Assembly (NCBI RefSeq): GCF_001984825.2
Contig: NZ_CP043318.1
Location: 2,852,001-2,916,000 of the forward strand
Direction of reading: 5' to 3'
DNA length: 64,000 nt
Source of the DNA: Enterobacter chengduensis
GTDB taxonomy: Bacteria; Pseudomonadota; Gammaproteobacteria; Enterobacterales; Enterobacteriaceae
Shown: positions 53,090 to 61,398 of the stretch, piece by piece
How the letters are laid out: each line of letters opens with the position of its first letter
Position numbering within the stretch: position 1 is the stretch's first letter
Notes under the pieces: generated by a model
What the model was told of the DNA's origin: nothing
The model's input: the letters and a program-made list of their open reading frames with translations, nothing else
Databases searched by the model: none
Program-made: the position numbers and the translations under genes

Positions 53090-54133
53090 GTCACCTGATG
53101 CAGAGAAACGTCTCTGCATCATCACCCCAATCGCCTGCTGGAGCCATGCAAGCACGGCAGGCGTCATCCACGTACCCTTCATCAGATGCGGCTCCTGCTG
53201 CATGGCCACGCGAAACTTTTGCTGGGTCTCCGGGTTGGTGCCCGCGTACGACTGGAATAATGCCAGCCAGTTTTCGGCCAGCTTTTGCGCTTCATCAGAG
53301 GCGGGATCGCTATTTTCCCGCTGCGCCTGGTGTAGTTTCGCCACCAGCGGCGGCCACTCCATCATGCGGTCAAAGTAGTGTGCCCGGGTATAGGCCATCT
53401 CATCGGCCGTGAGATACTTCTCCCATATGCTGAGCTTCGATTCAGCAAACGCGCGCGTGATGTAATCCGTCATCTCCGGCGTAATGCCGGTCTGCGCCTG
53501 CATCTGCGGTTCAACGCTGTGCATCTCGTTCAGCCGGGTGAGAAACTCAGGCCTGCCCGCCGTATCCTGCTCCAGGCGTACCATCCAGCGCGTCGCCAGG
53601 TCCATCGCCCGCGGTTCCATCACGGGAATGCGATCTTCCAGCAGCGCGTTGGCCTCCGCAACCAGCCCCGACCAGATAGCCGCCAGCGCATCCTTCTGCA
53701 CCGCAAACGGTAGCTGCTGCAACTCTTCTTTACTAAACCAGCGATCGTACATATTCATTAACTCCAGAGTCTGTAGCCAGGATTCCAGATCCGGCGTCGC
53801 ATCGTCGAGAAGCCCGGAACGCAGCTCCACCAGCCGGTCGCGCAGCGTATGTATGCTGCGCAGCTGTTTATCCAGCAGCGTGATTTGCGCATCGAGTAAT
53901 TCGGTTAACGACAGCGACGCCTGTTCCAGGAAATCCCTGATTTCAGCAAGTTCCAGCCCCGCTTTTGCCAGCGCCTGAATCATATGCAAACGCTGGACAT
54001 CCGCCAGGTTGTAAAGACGGTAACCTGCCGCGCTCCTGGCAGAAGGCAGCAACAACCCTGTTTGCTCATAGTGGTGCAATGTCCGCACGGTGATCCCGGC
54101 GCGTTTCGCCAGCTCTCCCACCTGAATCAACAT
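53075..54133 (-). CDS. MerR-family regulator with TipAS-type drug-binding domain
   Basis: 352 residues. N-terminal MerR winged helix ([24 protein letters not shown]) and coiled-coil dimerisation helix to ~125. A TipAS-like helical part begins with [16 protein letters not shown] and continues to ~250 with W-rich helices ([21 protein letters not shown]). The remaining ~90 residues resemble a second half of the same fold. Family members bind peptide antibiotics such as thiostrepton or albicidin and activate their own expression. No adjacent export gene. Absent at this place in E. coli. Confidence 0.85.
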   Translation of the reverse strand: MLIQVGELAKRAGITVRTLHHYEQTGLLLPSARSAAGYRLYNLADVQRLHMIQALAKAGLELAEIRDFLEQASLSLTELLDAQITLLDKQLRSIHTLRDRLVELRSGLLDDATPDLESWLQTLELMNMYDRWFSKEELQQLPFAVQKDALAAIWSGLVAEANALLEDRIPVMEPRAMDLATRWMVRLEQDTAGRPEFLTRLNEMHSVEPQMQAQTGITPEMTDYITRAFAESKLSIWEKYLTADEMAYTRAHYFDRMMEWPPLVAKLHQAQRENSDPASDEAQKLAENWLALFQSYAGTNPETQQKFRVAMQQEPHLMKGTWMTPAVLAWLQQAIGVMMQRRFSASGDSQIR

Positions 54134-54204
54134 AACTGCTCCTTTTTCTTTGCCAGTGGCGCCACTCTGGAGCCTTACGTTACGTGAGGGTCAACCCTTG
54201 ATGC

Positions 54205-54234
54205 AAAAAAAAACGACTTCAGATGAAGTCGTTT
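54205..54234 (-). terminator. Intrinsic terminator of ychH
   Basis: AAACGACTTC, loop ATCT on the minus strand, GAAGTCGTTT and eight or nine T. Confidence 0.85.
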
Positions 54235-54252
54235 CGGTATTCTTATGGTGCA

Positions 54253-54528
54253 CTAGCTGTGCTTATGCTGGTCGCGGCGACAGCGTTTGTCGTAGTGGCG
54301 CACCCACCAGTATTTATCGCACACTTCCTCATGTCCGCTCATGCGCGCCCCGGCGAGCCACAATACCGCACCGAGGAAGATGCTCAATATCGCGCCATGC
54401 GCAAAGTATTGCGGGAGGTCAAGCTGCGGCAGCTGGTTTAAAATTGAATAACCCACGCCGGCTACCATCACGAACAGCCCCAACCCCATCAGCACGTTAC
54501 CGAGTAACGAAGCGTTTTTGCGTTTCAT
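54253..54528 (-). CDS. ychH: Stress-induced inner-membrane protein YchH
   Basis: 91 residues (E. coli 92). Two membrane helices (~10-30 and ~43-62) and a conserved C-terminal tail with two Cys (VCDKYWWVRHYDKRCRR). Linked to oxidative and other stresses in E. coli; mechanism unknown. Divergent from pth; the 274-base gap carries no gene. Confidence 0.94.
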   Translation of the reverse strand: MKRKNASLLGNVLMGLGLFVMVAGVGYSILNQLPQLDLPQYFAHGAILSIFLGAVLWLAGARMSGHEEVCDKYWWVRHYDKRCRRDQHKHS

Positions 54529-54802
54529 GTGTCACCTCCGGAACTTTGGGTTGTCAGGGGAAAAGCCCCTAATCCTTGTGTGTAAAGTATAGACAACGCC
54601 CCTTTTATGAGTTGCGTGAATGATCACAATTACAGATAACGCCCAAACAAAAGTTTACAAATAACACGTTGAACAGCTTGAAATTCTAATTGTTCAAATC
54701 AGAAATTATTCGTATTTCGCTTCGACGATCGCAGAATTTTGTCAAGCGGCGCGCCAGGCAGTAAACTACGCGCCAGATCTGGAACCCATTAGGAATTACC
54801 TC

Positions 54803-55387
54803 GTGACGATTAAACTGATTGTCGGCCTCGCCAACCCGGGCGCAGAGTACGCGGCCACCCGCCACAATGCCGGGGCATGGTACGTCGATCTGCTGGCCGA
54901 ACGGTTACGTGTTCCCCTGCGTGAAGAACCTAAATTCTTCGGGTATACCTCACGTATTAATCTTGCAGGCGCGGACGTTCGCCTGCTGGTGCCCACCACC
55001 TTTATGAACCTGAGCGGTAAAGCCGTGGCGGCTATGGCAACGTTTTATCGCATCAACCCGGATGAAATTCTGGTGGCCCACGATGAGCTGGATCTCCCGC
55101 CCGGCGTGGCAAAATTCAAGCTGGGCGGCGGACACGGCGGCCACAACGGCCTTAAGGACATCATCAGCAAGCTGGGCAATAACCCGAATTTCCACCGTTT
55201 GCGCGTCGGAATCGGCCATCCGGGCGATAAAAACAAAGTTGTCGGTTTCGTGCTCGGTAAGCCCCCGGTTTCCGAGCAGAAACTGATTGACGAAGCGGTA
55301 GACGAGGCGGCGCGCTGCACTGAAATCTGGCTGCAGGACGGCTTAACCAAAGCGACAAACCGCTTGCACGCTTTCAAAGCACAATAA
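54803..55387 (+). CDS. pth: Peptidyl-tRNA hydrolase Pth
   Basis: 194 residues. Releases peptides from peptidyl-tRNA that dissociates from ribosomes. Catalytic His and supporting Asn in [16 protein letters not shown]; Met in TTFMNLSG, Asp in HDELDLP. GTG start at 54803 after AGGAA, matching the E. coli N-terminus. Confidence 0.97.
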   Translation: MTIKLIVGLANPGAEYAATRHNAGAWYVDLLAERLRVPLREEPKFFGYTSRINLAGADVRLLVPTTFMNLSGKAVAAMATFYRINPDEILVAHDELDLPPGVAKFKLGGGHGGHNGLKDIISKLGNNPNFHRLRVGIGHPGDKNKVVGFVLGKPPVSEQKLIDEAVDEAARCTEIWLQDGLTKATNRLHAFKAQ

Positions 55388-55513
55388 TCCGCCCGATACG
55401 GCTTTTTTACCGCGCGTCATGCGGGTTACGTGTATAATAGGCGTAGTTATTTACTTTTCATCAATCGGTCATCGATAACGGATTGATTATCAAGATATTA
55501 AGGTGATTTAGAA

Positions 55514-56608
55514 ATGGGATTCAAATGCGGTATCGTCGGTCTGCCAAACGTGGGCAAATCCACCCTGTTTAACGCGCTTACCAAAGCGGGTATCGAAGCG
55601 GCGAACTTCCCGTTCTGTACCATCGAACCTAACACCGGCGTTGTGCCAATGCCGGACCCGCGTCTGGACCAGCTCGCGGAAATCGTGAAGCCGCAGCGCA
55701 TTCTGCCAACCACCATGGAATTCGTGGACATCGCGGGCCTGGTAAAAGGCGCATCCAAAGGTGAAGGCCTGGGCAACCAGTTCCTGACCAACATTCGTGA
55801 AACCGAAGCGATCGGCCACGTTGTGCGCTGCTTCGAGAACGACAACATCATCCACGTTAACAACAAAGTGGATCCGGCTGACGACATCGACGTCATCAAC
55901 ACCGAGCTGGCGCTCTCTGACCTCGACACCTGCGAACGCGCGATTCACCGCGTGCAGAAGAAAGCCAAAGGCGGCGACAAGGACGCGAAAGCGGAACTGG
56001 CTGCGCTGGAAAAATGCCTGCCGCAGCTGGAAAACGCGGGCATGCTGCGCGCGCTGAAAAACCTGACTGACGAAGACAAGGCGGCGATCAAATACCTGAG
56101 CTTCCTGACCCTGAAGCCAACCATGTACATCGCCAACGTTAACGAAGACGGTTTCGAGAACAACCCGTACCTCGACAAAGTACGTGAAATCGCCGCGGCG
56201 GAAGGTTCTGTCGTTGTGGCTGTATGCGCTGCCGTTGAATCCGACATCGCCGAGCTGGACGACGCCGACCGTGAAGAGTTCATGGCCGAGCTGGGTCTGG
56301 AAGAGCCTGGCCTGAACCGCGTGATCCGCGCAGGCTATGAGCTGCTGAACCTGCAAACCTACTTCACCGCTGGCGTGAAGGAAGTGCGTGCGTGGACCAT
56401 CCCTGTGGGTGCAACTGCGCCTCAGGCGGCTGGTAAGATCCACACCGACTTCGAGAAAGGCTTTATTCGTGCGCAGACTATCGCGTTTGAAGACTTCATC
56501 ACCTACAAGGGTGAGCAAGGCGCGAAAGAAGCAGGCAAGATGCGTGCGGAAGGGAAAGATTACATCGTTAAAGATGGCGATGTGATGAACTTCCTGTTCA
56601 ACGTTTAA
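55514..56608 (+). CDS. ychF: Redox-regulated ATPase YchF
   Basis: 364 codons (E. coli 363 residues). Obg-family P-loop protein that prefers ATP. G1 GLPNVGKST near residue 8, G3 [10 protein letters not shown], altered G4 NVNE, and a C-terminal TGS domain ending in [18 protein letters not shown]. Binds the ribosome and 26S-like factors; influences oxidative stress. Its last 100 bases recur in diverged form at 60.8 and 63.4 kb, next to orphan Rhs fragments. Confidence 0.97.
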   Translation: MGFKCGIVGLPNVGKSTLFNALTKAGIEAANFPFCTIEPNTGVVPMPDPRLDQLAEIVKPQRILPTTMEFVDIAGLVKGASKGEGLGNQFLTNIRETEAIGHVVRCFENDNIIHVNNKVDPADDIDVINTELALSDLDTCERAIHRVQKKAKGGDKDAKAELAALEKCLPQLENAGMLRALKNLTDEDKAAIKYLSFLTLKPTMYIANVNEDGFENNPYLDKVREIAAAEGSVVVAVCAAVESDIAELDDADREEFMAELGLEEPGLNRVIRAGYELLNLQTYFTAGVKEVRAWTIPVGATAPQAAGKIHTDFEKGFIRAQTIAFEDFITYKGEQGAKEAGKMRAEGKDYIVKDGDVMNFLFNV

Positions 56609-56620
56609 TTTGTTTGATCG

Positions 56621-56652
56621 AAAAAAATCCACGCCCTGGCGTGGATTTTTTT
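56621..56652. terminator. Bidirectional terminator after ychF
   Basis: AATCCACGCC, loop CT, GGCGTGGATT with A and T runs on either side, between ychF and the convergent YciI-like gene. Confidence 0.88.
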
Positions 56653-56661
56653 ATTCCGGGG

Positions 56662-56955
56662 TTAAAACACATTTTTTAATAGTTCTGTTTTCATGCTGGG
56701 TTCAAAGGGAATGATCTCAACAGTCGCAAGCTTTAATTTCTGAAAAGGATCCTCGCGTAGTCGCTCTTCAAGAGAGGCAAGACTCTCAGATTTAGCAAGA
56801 ATGACGCCACCGTTTCTTGGGATCCGTCTACCGGACGCCAGGAAAATCCCCTCTGAATACCCCTTTTTTAGCCACTCAACATGAGCGGGAATCGCTGCGT
56901 CAATCTCTTCGAGTGGTTTGATATAGGTTAAAATGACAATGTAAACCGTGCTCAT
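56662..56955 (-). CDS. YciI-like (YCII domain) protein, copy 1
   Basis: 97 residues with a single ferredoxin-like YCII domain: MSTVYIVILTYIKPLEEIDA, the conserved His in IPAHVEWLKKG, and DPF near residue 70. Not E. coli YciI itself, which differs in sequence. GAGAGG lies before ATG. It is the last gene of a minus-strand run of immunity-like genes and sits against the ychF terminator. A paralogue of about 92 percent identity by eye is at 60929-61222. Small-molecule catalysis is suspected in the family, not known here. Confidence 0.85.
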   Translation of the reverse strand: MSTVYIVILTYIKPLEEIDAAIPAHVEWLKKGYSEGIFLASGRRIPRNGGVILAKSESLASLEERLREDPFQKLKLATVEIIPFEPSMKTELLKNVF

Positions 56956-57054
56956 CCTTAGCCTCTCAGTTCTGTTTTAAACCGCTTGTTGGAACTGCTT
57001 ATGCGGCCCTCTTTGGCTACCGATTATTGTTATCGTTTTTTGGCGCTTTTGATG

Positions 57055-57420
57055 TTAATACGCAGGGCCCAATTGAGACAAAGCATTACGCTTCATATCC
57101 CAGGAATAAAACCAATCATGCCACCCGTTTTGCTTTTCCGCATAGCTACAGACTACAACCACTTCTTTTGACCGGTTGAATGTTAAGTAATAGAAAGTCG
57201 CACCTTCAGGAGGTGCAGACCAAAATAGTTTTTCGCCCTGCGCATTGAAGATGGTCAAAACGGTTGGTAGTGGCTTTGAGTGGCTTAACGCAAAGACTAA
57301 CTGCCGTGTCGAGTCGACCATTGCATAGTCTAAAAATGGCATACTAATCAGTATTTTACTTTCACCACATGCCCATTGAAGCAGGTCATTTTCTTTAATA
57401 CAAATGAGATTTTCAATCAC
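57055..57420 (-). CDS. Probable orphan immunity protein
   Basis: 121 residues, no recognised family. Beta-rich pattern with many aromatic residues (LFWSAPPEGATFYYLTF, GWHDWFYSWDMKRN). No signal or membrane segment. Low G+C and place among immunity genes of an Rhs array suggest a cytosolic immunity protein whose toxin is gone; this is inference from context. 15 bases downstream of the next gene on the same strand. Confidence 0.65.
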   Translation of the reverse strand: MIENLICIKENDLLQWACGESKILISMPFLDYAMVDSTRQLVFALSHSKPLPTVLTIFNAQGEKLFWSAPPEGATFYYLTFNRSKEVVVVCSYAEKQNGWHDWFYSWDMKRNALSQLGPAY

Positions 57421-57435
57421 AGGTAACCTAAACTT

Positions 57436-57816
57436 TTATAGTTTGATCTGTTTCAAATCACCGTCAAAAAGCCCCACAAGATATACCCGGTATCGGGCTG
57501 GTTGCACTTCTTTATACGTTAATACAGTGGAAAACTCTTTTAAACACTTTGAACATGAGTTTTTCGAAACATCTAATTGGCTTTCATCATAACTATATTT
57601 CTTATTTTCACTAACAAGCTTTACACCTTTCATTTTCTTAACCAAAAAGCATTTTACCTCTTCAGAGAGCGTGTCAAACTCATATGAGTTTACGACAGAG
57701 TAGACTATTACGCCCTCGCATTCAGGGCATGCTATTTTTGCGCCATAATCTATAAAGTCATTATCAATGCCATCCAGCACTAACATCTTCTTCTTCAGTC
57801 GATTAGTTAATTTCAT
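57436..57816 (-). CDS. Probable orphan immunity protein with two Cys-x2-Cys pairs
   Basis: 126 residues, family not recognised. CPEC at about residue 29 and CSKC at about residue 87 form a likely zinc ribbon, with mixed alpha/beta sequence between. A+T-rich, cytosolic, same strand and spacing as neighbouring immunity-like genes. Toxin partner is not seen in the window. Confidence 0.65.
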   Translation of the reverse strand: MKLTNRLKKKMLVLDGIDNDFIDYGAKIACPECEGVIVYSVVNSYEFDTLSEEVKCFLVKKMKGVKLVSENKKYSYDESQLDVSKNSCSKCLKEFSTVLTYKEVQPARYRVYLVGLFDGDLKQIKL

Positions 57817-57912
57817 TTTTATTGAGCCTTTAAGTTATTAATAGATAAAGTAAGGCGAGAAGAAAATGAGGTATTTTATTAATTAATGACATTATTTATG
57901 TCAAACATTCCA

Positions 57913-58377
57913 TTAGATATAAATACCACAATCGAAGCTTTTTTCATTAGACTGTACAACAATACTTCCCCATTCATGCGCCCATTGAAATCCATATGGG
58001 GGATTGATAATTTTAAGCTTAGGCTTTGAGGTTATTTCACTCTCAACCCATGCTGTCAAACGCTGCTGCTCATCCGATAAATTACCCAGGCTTGCCCTTT
58101 TATCCCAATCATTTAGCGTTTTATAAAAACTTCCACCCTTACTAGTAAGGAATAATGATGGGGTAAAAGAAAATGCTGAGGGCATAGTTCCAAAATGAAA
58201 GTTTGATCTTTCCATTTAATATTATCGATAGCGAAATAGAAAAGAGCCTATTTTAGTCAATGGCGAGAAGAACTTGTAAAATGCGGAATTTATAAAAGTA
58301 TCAACATCTTTTAATTCGATTGGATAGTTGTTGATTGCTACAAATCCAGTATGAACATTAAGTTTCATTTCTAACAT
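57913..58377 (-). pseudogene. Immunity-family gene broken by two in-frame stops
   Basis: ATG at 58377 opens MLEMKLNVHTGFVAINN, which aligns with the start of the neighbouring gene at 58887. After FLFRYR come TAA-TAT-TAA (58222-58216), then the same frame resumes with MERSNFHFG at 58215 and continues 100 codons to 57913. The second part aligns with its neighbour (SFYKTLNDWDKRAS vs QYYNALNDWNARTN; EWGSIVV...SFDCGIYI vs EWGRVSV...SFNHGIYI). So it is one gene cut by nonsense codons. The downstream part may still be translated from its own ATG. Confidence 0.7.
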
Positions 58378-58403
58378 ATCTAAACAACCTTGCCTGGAAG
58401 TGA

Positions 58404-58887
58404 CTACGTTATATTCCAAACTATATATATCCCATGATTAAATGACTTTATCTCATATGAGACTGAAACCCGCCCCCACTCAAAGTTCCACCTAATCATG
58501 TCTGTTTCCGTGGTATCAGGCGTGTCCAGGTTTAGTGATTCTTTCAGCCAATCAGACAGGCTTTTCACTGATTCATTTAGCATGTGAATATTAGTTCGAG
58601 CGTTCCAATCATTTAATGCGTTATAGTATTGACTGTTTTTTATCAACAAGATGAAGCATAAAAGGAAAATGATAGCACACTGTGCGTAGAGTAACTTGAA
58701 ATTCTTTGTCGAAAAACGCTACTGAGTCAACAAGGTAGTGATTAGGCATGGTTTTCTTTATAGCTTTGCGCTTAACTAATTCGTAGTATAAATCACATTT
58801 ACAAAAGCCTTCTTTAGTATCAATTTCCAAAGGCAGACCATCAAGATTTAGTTCACCTGTAATCGGTTTAAATTTTAATTCAATCAT
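58404..58887 (-). pseudogene. Immunity-family gene with single-base frameshift in an A run
   Basis: ATG at 58887 (MIELKFKPITGELNLDG) reads 88 codons and stops at 58621. A second frame, opening at 58649, carries the rest (NSQYYNALNDWNARTN...HGIYIVW). Removing one A from the six-A run in GATAAAAAACAG joins them into a ~160-residue protein that matches its left neighbour end to end. May be a true mutation, a sequencing error, or a slippery site. A 140-base relic of this gene lies at 61258-61398. Confidence 0.75.
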
Positions 58888-59111
58888 TTTGCCTTGTTCT
58901 ACTTTTGAATGCCTAACACGAGATTATAACTAAATAAACTACAACATGATGGCATCCATATAAAGAAGCATTTCCGCGTACAGATTACACGTGTTATATG
59001 CAAGGCTCACACTGCATTTTCCACTACGCAACTAAAATACACCTGCATCAATTATTGCATTACGCCACACCGTTATAATCATTTCAATCTAATCTACATG
59101 ACAATAAATCT
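58888..59111. other. A+T-rich spacer in immunity array
   Basis: About 220 bases with no supported gene or terminator seen. Confidence 0.4.
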
Positions 59112-59357
59112 TTATTGCCAATGGTGCAATAAATCAATCCACATTTCCTTTTCTCCAGAGATAACTTTAATGTTACCCCTATTTTCTTTTACATACTCCA
59201 TGTACGTTTCATAAATAGCTCTTATAGTCACGGTTTTTTCAGAGCGAGAACCTTCAATCAGAGTCATTAGTTTTTCTAAATAAATTAATGAATCCACTCT
59301 TTCGTTGAAAAAAACTTTGAGGTAATCGAGCACTTCATTATATGAATCGTAATTCAT
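59112..59357 (-). CDS. Probable cognate immunity protein of the Rhs toxin at 59.4 kb
   Basis: 81 residues, acidic/helical (MNYDSYNEVLDYLKVFFNE), no recognised family. ATG overlaps the stop of the Rhs fragment (TAATG), with a strong GGAGGA site inside the toxin end. That coupling and size are typical of polymorphic toxin-immunity pairs. Confidence 0.8.
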   Translation of the reverse strand: MNYDSYNEVLDYLKVFFNERVDSLIYLEKLMTLIEGSRSEKTVTIRAIYETYMEYVKENRGNIKVISGEKEMWIDLLHHWQ

Positions 59358-60712
59358 TATTCCTCCGGAAGAATATCAATTTTATCGAAAATAATTGTCC
59401 GTTTTTCTGCATGCATTTGTTCTACGCCCCCCTTTCCGTATTGCGGATAAGCATGCGTAAATTGTTCTAATGGTGCACCTATTTCATCTCCAAACATTCT
59501 TGGATGCCTCACTTGAGGAGTACCATTTTCATAAAGTTGCAATGTATCAAATGTTCCTCTAATCCTTGCATCACTCCAAGAGACATCCGCTGGTAACGTC
59601 GGATCAACTTTATCGGGACCTTTTATCTGAAACGCATCACGAGCCGCTTTACCCGTTTCAAATTTTTCGAATCCAAAATACGTTACGGGCGCTTTTTTTG
59701 TTTCGAGAAGACCAGGCACCCATTTATCTAAACTGCCATCGTCATTCAAATATCGAACATAACGATAAGCAGTTGAAGGCATTGTAGCGCTTGGTCCCGC
59801 TGGACCGACATAGAAATCAGGCTTCGTTTTACCGCTACACTCACGGCTCAACCCCCACGGATCCACCCACCCCAGCGCATTCGGCGCATACTGGTAAAGG
59901 TTAATCCCCCCCGCCAGCCCTATCGGGTCCTGCTGCGTAAACCGCCCGCAGTCCGGGTCGTAATACCGGAACAGATTGTAGTGCAGCCCTGTCTCACGGT
60001 CCAGGTATTGCCCCTGCATGCGCAGGTTCTGAGAATATCCTGATACCTGCGTTTCGCTTTCCCGAAGCAGCTTGCCCCAGGCGCTGTTCACACCTTCCCA
60101 GCGCACCTGCCCTTCGCTATCCGTCATCCGCTCCGGCGTGCCGTTCGGCTGGCAGTGGAACCAGAAAATCTCCGGGGGATCAACGCCATCGATACGCGCC
60201 AGCGGGTCGTAGCTGTCCTGCTCGCTATAAACGTAGGTCAGCGGCACGTCTCCGTGCAGCTCCTGCAGCAGACGGAACCCTTCCCAGACAAACCGGGTGG
60301 TGACCGGCTTACCGGTTGGCTGTCCGCCCAGCATCTGGCGTCGCATTTTGCTGATGCGCCGCCCGAGCGGATCGTAGCGGAAGCTGACCTGCATCTGCGG
60401 CCTGTTGCGGTCCCGCGGCTGGCTGATGACCTCCGTCAGGCGATGTTCGCCGTCGTAGCGGTAGTGCCAGCGGGTCTGGCCGTTATCCTTCTCCACGGTG
60501 CGGCCGTGGATGTCATAGCGCCAGCGAATGCCGTTCAGCTGCGTCAGGCGGTTGTGCGTGACCTTCTCAGCAGAACCTTCGAGCGGGTTACCGGCGGCAT
60601 CCCAGCGGCGGGACCAGCGGCGCGGCGACGGGCGCTGGGCATTGCCGGTAAAGTCGTCCCGGCGATACAGTCGACCAAGACGATCGTATTCGCTGCAGGT
60701 GATCGGCAGCAC
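59357..60712 (-). CDS. Orphan Rhs C-terminal fragment with toxin domain 1
   Basis: 451 codons from GTG at 60712; Rhs similarity continues in frame up to about 60769 (ELHRETSRTQ), where it meets a ychF-tail copy. The high-GC part is Rhs core with YD repeats (YDIHGRTVEKDNGQTRWHYR) and the closing motif DPIGLAGGINLYQYAPN...WVDPWGL. After that the sequence turns A+T-rich: a ~165-residue toxin (YVGPAGPSATMPSTAYRYV, FDTLQLYENG, YGKGGVEQMHAE). Toxin family not identified. No full N-terminus or PAAR, so it is a displaced tip that could be expressed only by recombination into a complete rhs or by chance initiation. Confidence 0.85.
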   Translation of the reverse strand: MLPITCSEYDRLGRLYRRDDFTGNAQRPSPRRWSRRWDAAGNPLEGSAEKVTHNRLTQLNGIRWRYDIHGRTVEKDNGQTRWHYRYDGEHRLTEVISQPRDRNRPQMQVSFRYDPLGRRISKMRRQMLGGQPTGKPVTTRFVWEGFRLLQELHGDVPLTYVYSEQDSYDPLARIDGVDPPEIFWFHCQPNGTPERMTDSEGQVRWEGVNSAWGKLLRESETQVSGYSQNLRMQGQYLDRETGLHYNLFRYYDPDCGRFTQQDPIGLAGGINLYQYAPNALGWVDPWGLSRECSGKTKPDFYVGPAGPSATMPSTAYRYVRYLNDDGSLDKWVPGLLETKKAPVTYFGFEKFETGKAARDAFQIKGPDKVDPTLPADVSWSDARIRGTFDTLQLYENGTPQVRHPRMFGDEIGAPLEQFTHAYPQYGKGGVEQMHAEKRTIIFDKIDILPEE

Positions 60713-60769
60713 CTGGGTGCGACTGGTCTCGCGGTGCAGTTCGTCGCAGGTATACTGGCAGCTTATTAA
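59840..60769 (-). repeat. Rhs core repeat, copy 1
   Basis: Nearly identical to 62560-63352, copy 2, which lacks 81 bases of it. Ends at the DPWGL boundary, left of which the two copies are unrelated. Confidence 0.85.
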
Positions 60770-60875
60770 GGATAAAGGTTAGCAAGGAGTGGAAGAGGCG
60801 GCTCGAATGCGTGCTTAAGGTAAAGATTACATCATAAAAGATGGCGATGTGATGAACTTCTTGTTTAACGTTTGA
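60770..60875 (+). pseudogene. ychF 3'-end fragment, copy 2
   Basis: Reads [44 protein letters not shown] in the ychF frame: the last ~35 codons of ychF with many silent changes and two stops. It abuts the Rhs fragment at 60769/60770 without spacer. Confidence 0.85.
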
Positions 60876-60888
60876 TTTGTTTTGAATG

Positions 60889-60921
60889 AAAAAAATCCAC
60901 GCTTTGGCGTGGATTTTTTAT
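60889..60921. terminator. Copy of the ychF terminator
   Basis: AATCCACGCT, loop TT, GGCGTGGATT with flanking A and T runs, duplicated from the terminator after ychF. Confidence 0.8.
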
Positions 60922-60928
60922 TGCAGGA

Positions 60929-61222
60929 TCAAAACACATTGCCTAAAAATTCTGCCTTCATGCTGGGTTCAAAAGGAATGATTTCGGCAGTCGCAAGCTT
61001 TAACCTCTGAAAAGGATCCTCGCGTAGTCGCTCTTCAAGAGAGGCAAGATTCTCAGATTTAGCGAGAATGACTCCACCGTTTCTTGGGATCCGTCTACCG
61101 GACGCCAGGAAAATCCCCTCTGAATACCCCTTTTTTAGCCACTCCACATGAGCGGGAATCGCTGCGTCAATCTCTTCGAGTGGTTTGATATAGGTTAAAA
61201 TGACAATGTAAACCGTGCTCAT
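60929..61222 (-). CDS. YciI-like (YCII domain) protein, copy 2
   Basis: 97 residues from ATG at 61222; the same domain and nearly the same sequence as copy 1. Differences are at the C-terminus (KAEFLGNVF vs KTELLKNVF) and a few sites elsewhere. Intact frame, so both copies may be active. An in-frame ATG three codons upstream is possible but less supported by alignment. Confidence 0.82.
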   Translation of the reverse strand: MSTVYIVILTYIKPLEEIDAAIPAHVEWLKKGYSEGIFLASGRRIPRNGGVILAKSENLASLEERLREDPFQRLKLATAEIIPFEPSMKAEFLGNVF

Positions 61223-61257
61223 CCTTTTCATCTCAGCTCTGTTTTTTTAACTTTTAT

Positions 61258-61398
61258 CCTATGATTAAATGACCTTATCTTGTATGAGACTGAAATTCGC
61301 CCCCACTCAAAGTTCCACCTAATCATGACTGTTTCCGTGGTATCACGGTTCATCCAGTTTAGTGATTCTTTCTGCCAATCAGACAAGTTTTTTTACTG
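61258..61398 (-). pseudogene. Relic of the frameshifted immunity gene
   Basis: Minus-strand frame encodes SDWQKESLNWMNRDTTET then MIRWNFEWGRISVSYKIRSF, matching the C-terminal half of the gene at 58404-58649. Start and end are missing. The rest of the gap to 61648 is A+T-rich with no gene seen. Confidence 0.75.

Larger units (their letters stand above)
56505..56965. repeat. Direct repeat A, copy 1 (ychF 3' end + terminator + YciI-like gene)
   Basis: About 460 bases that recur at 60768-61230 in the same orientation with scattered substitutions. The YciI-like part is the best conserved; the ychF part in the second copy carries two stop codons. Spacing is 4.26 kb. Confidence 0.85.
60768..61230. 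repeat. Direct repeat A, copy 2
   Basis: Matches 56505-56965; see that entry. Includes a ychF tail, terminator and YciI-like gene. Confidence 0.85.

Noticed and set aside
56986..57171. A 61-codon plus-strand frame beside the YciI-like gene
   Set aside because: No ribosome-binding site and it overlaps a better supported minus-strand gene.
56505..61230. Transposon or insertion sequence as the cause of the repeats
   Set aside because: No transposase, no terminal inverted repeats and no target duplication seen; the repeated unit is host ychF end plus YciI-like gene.
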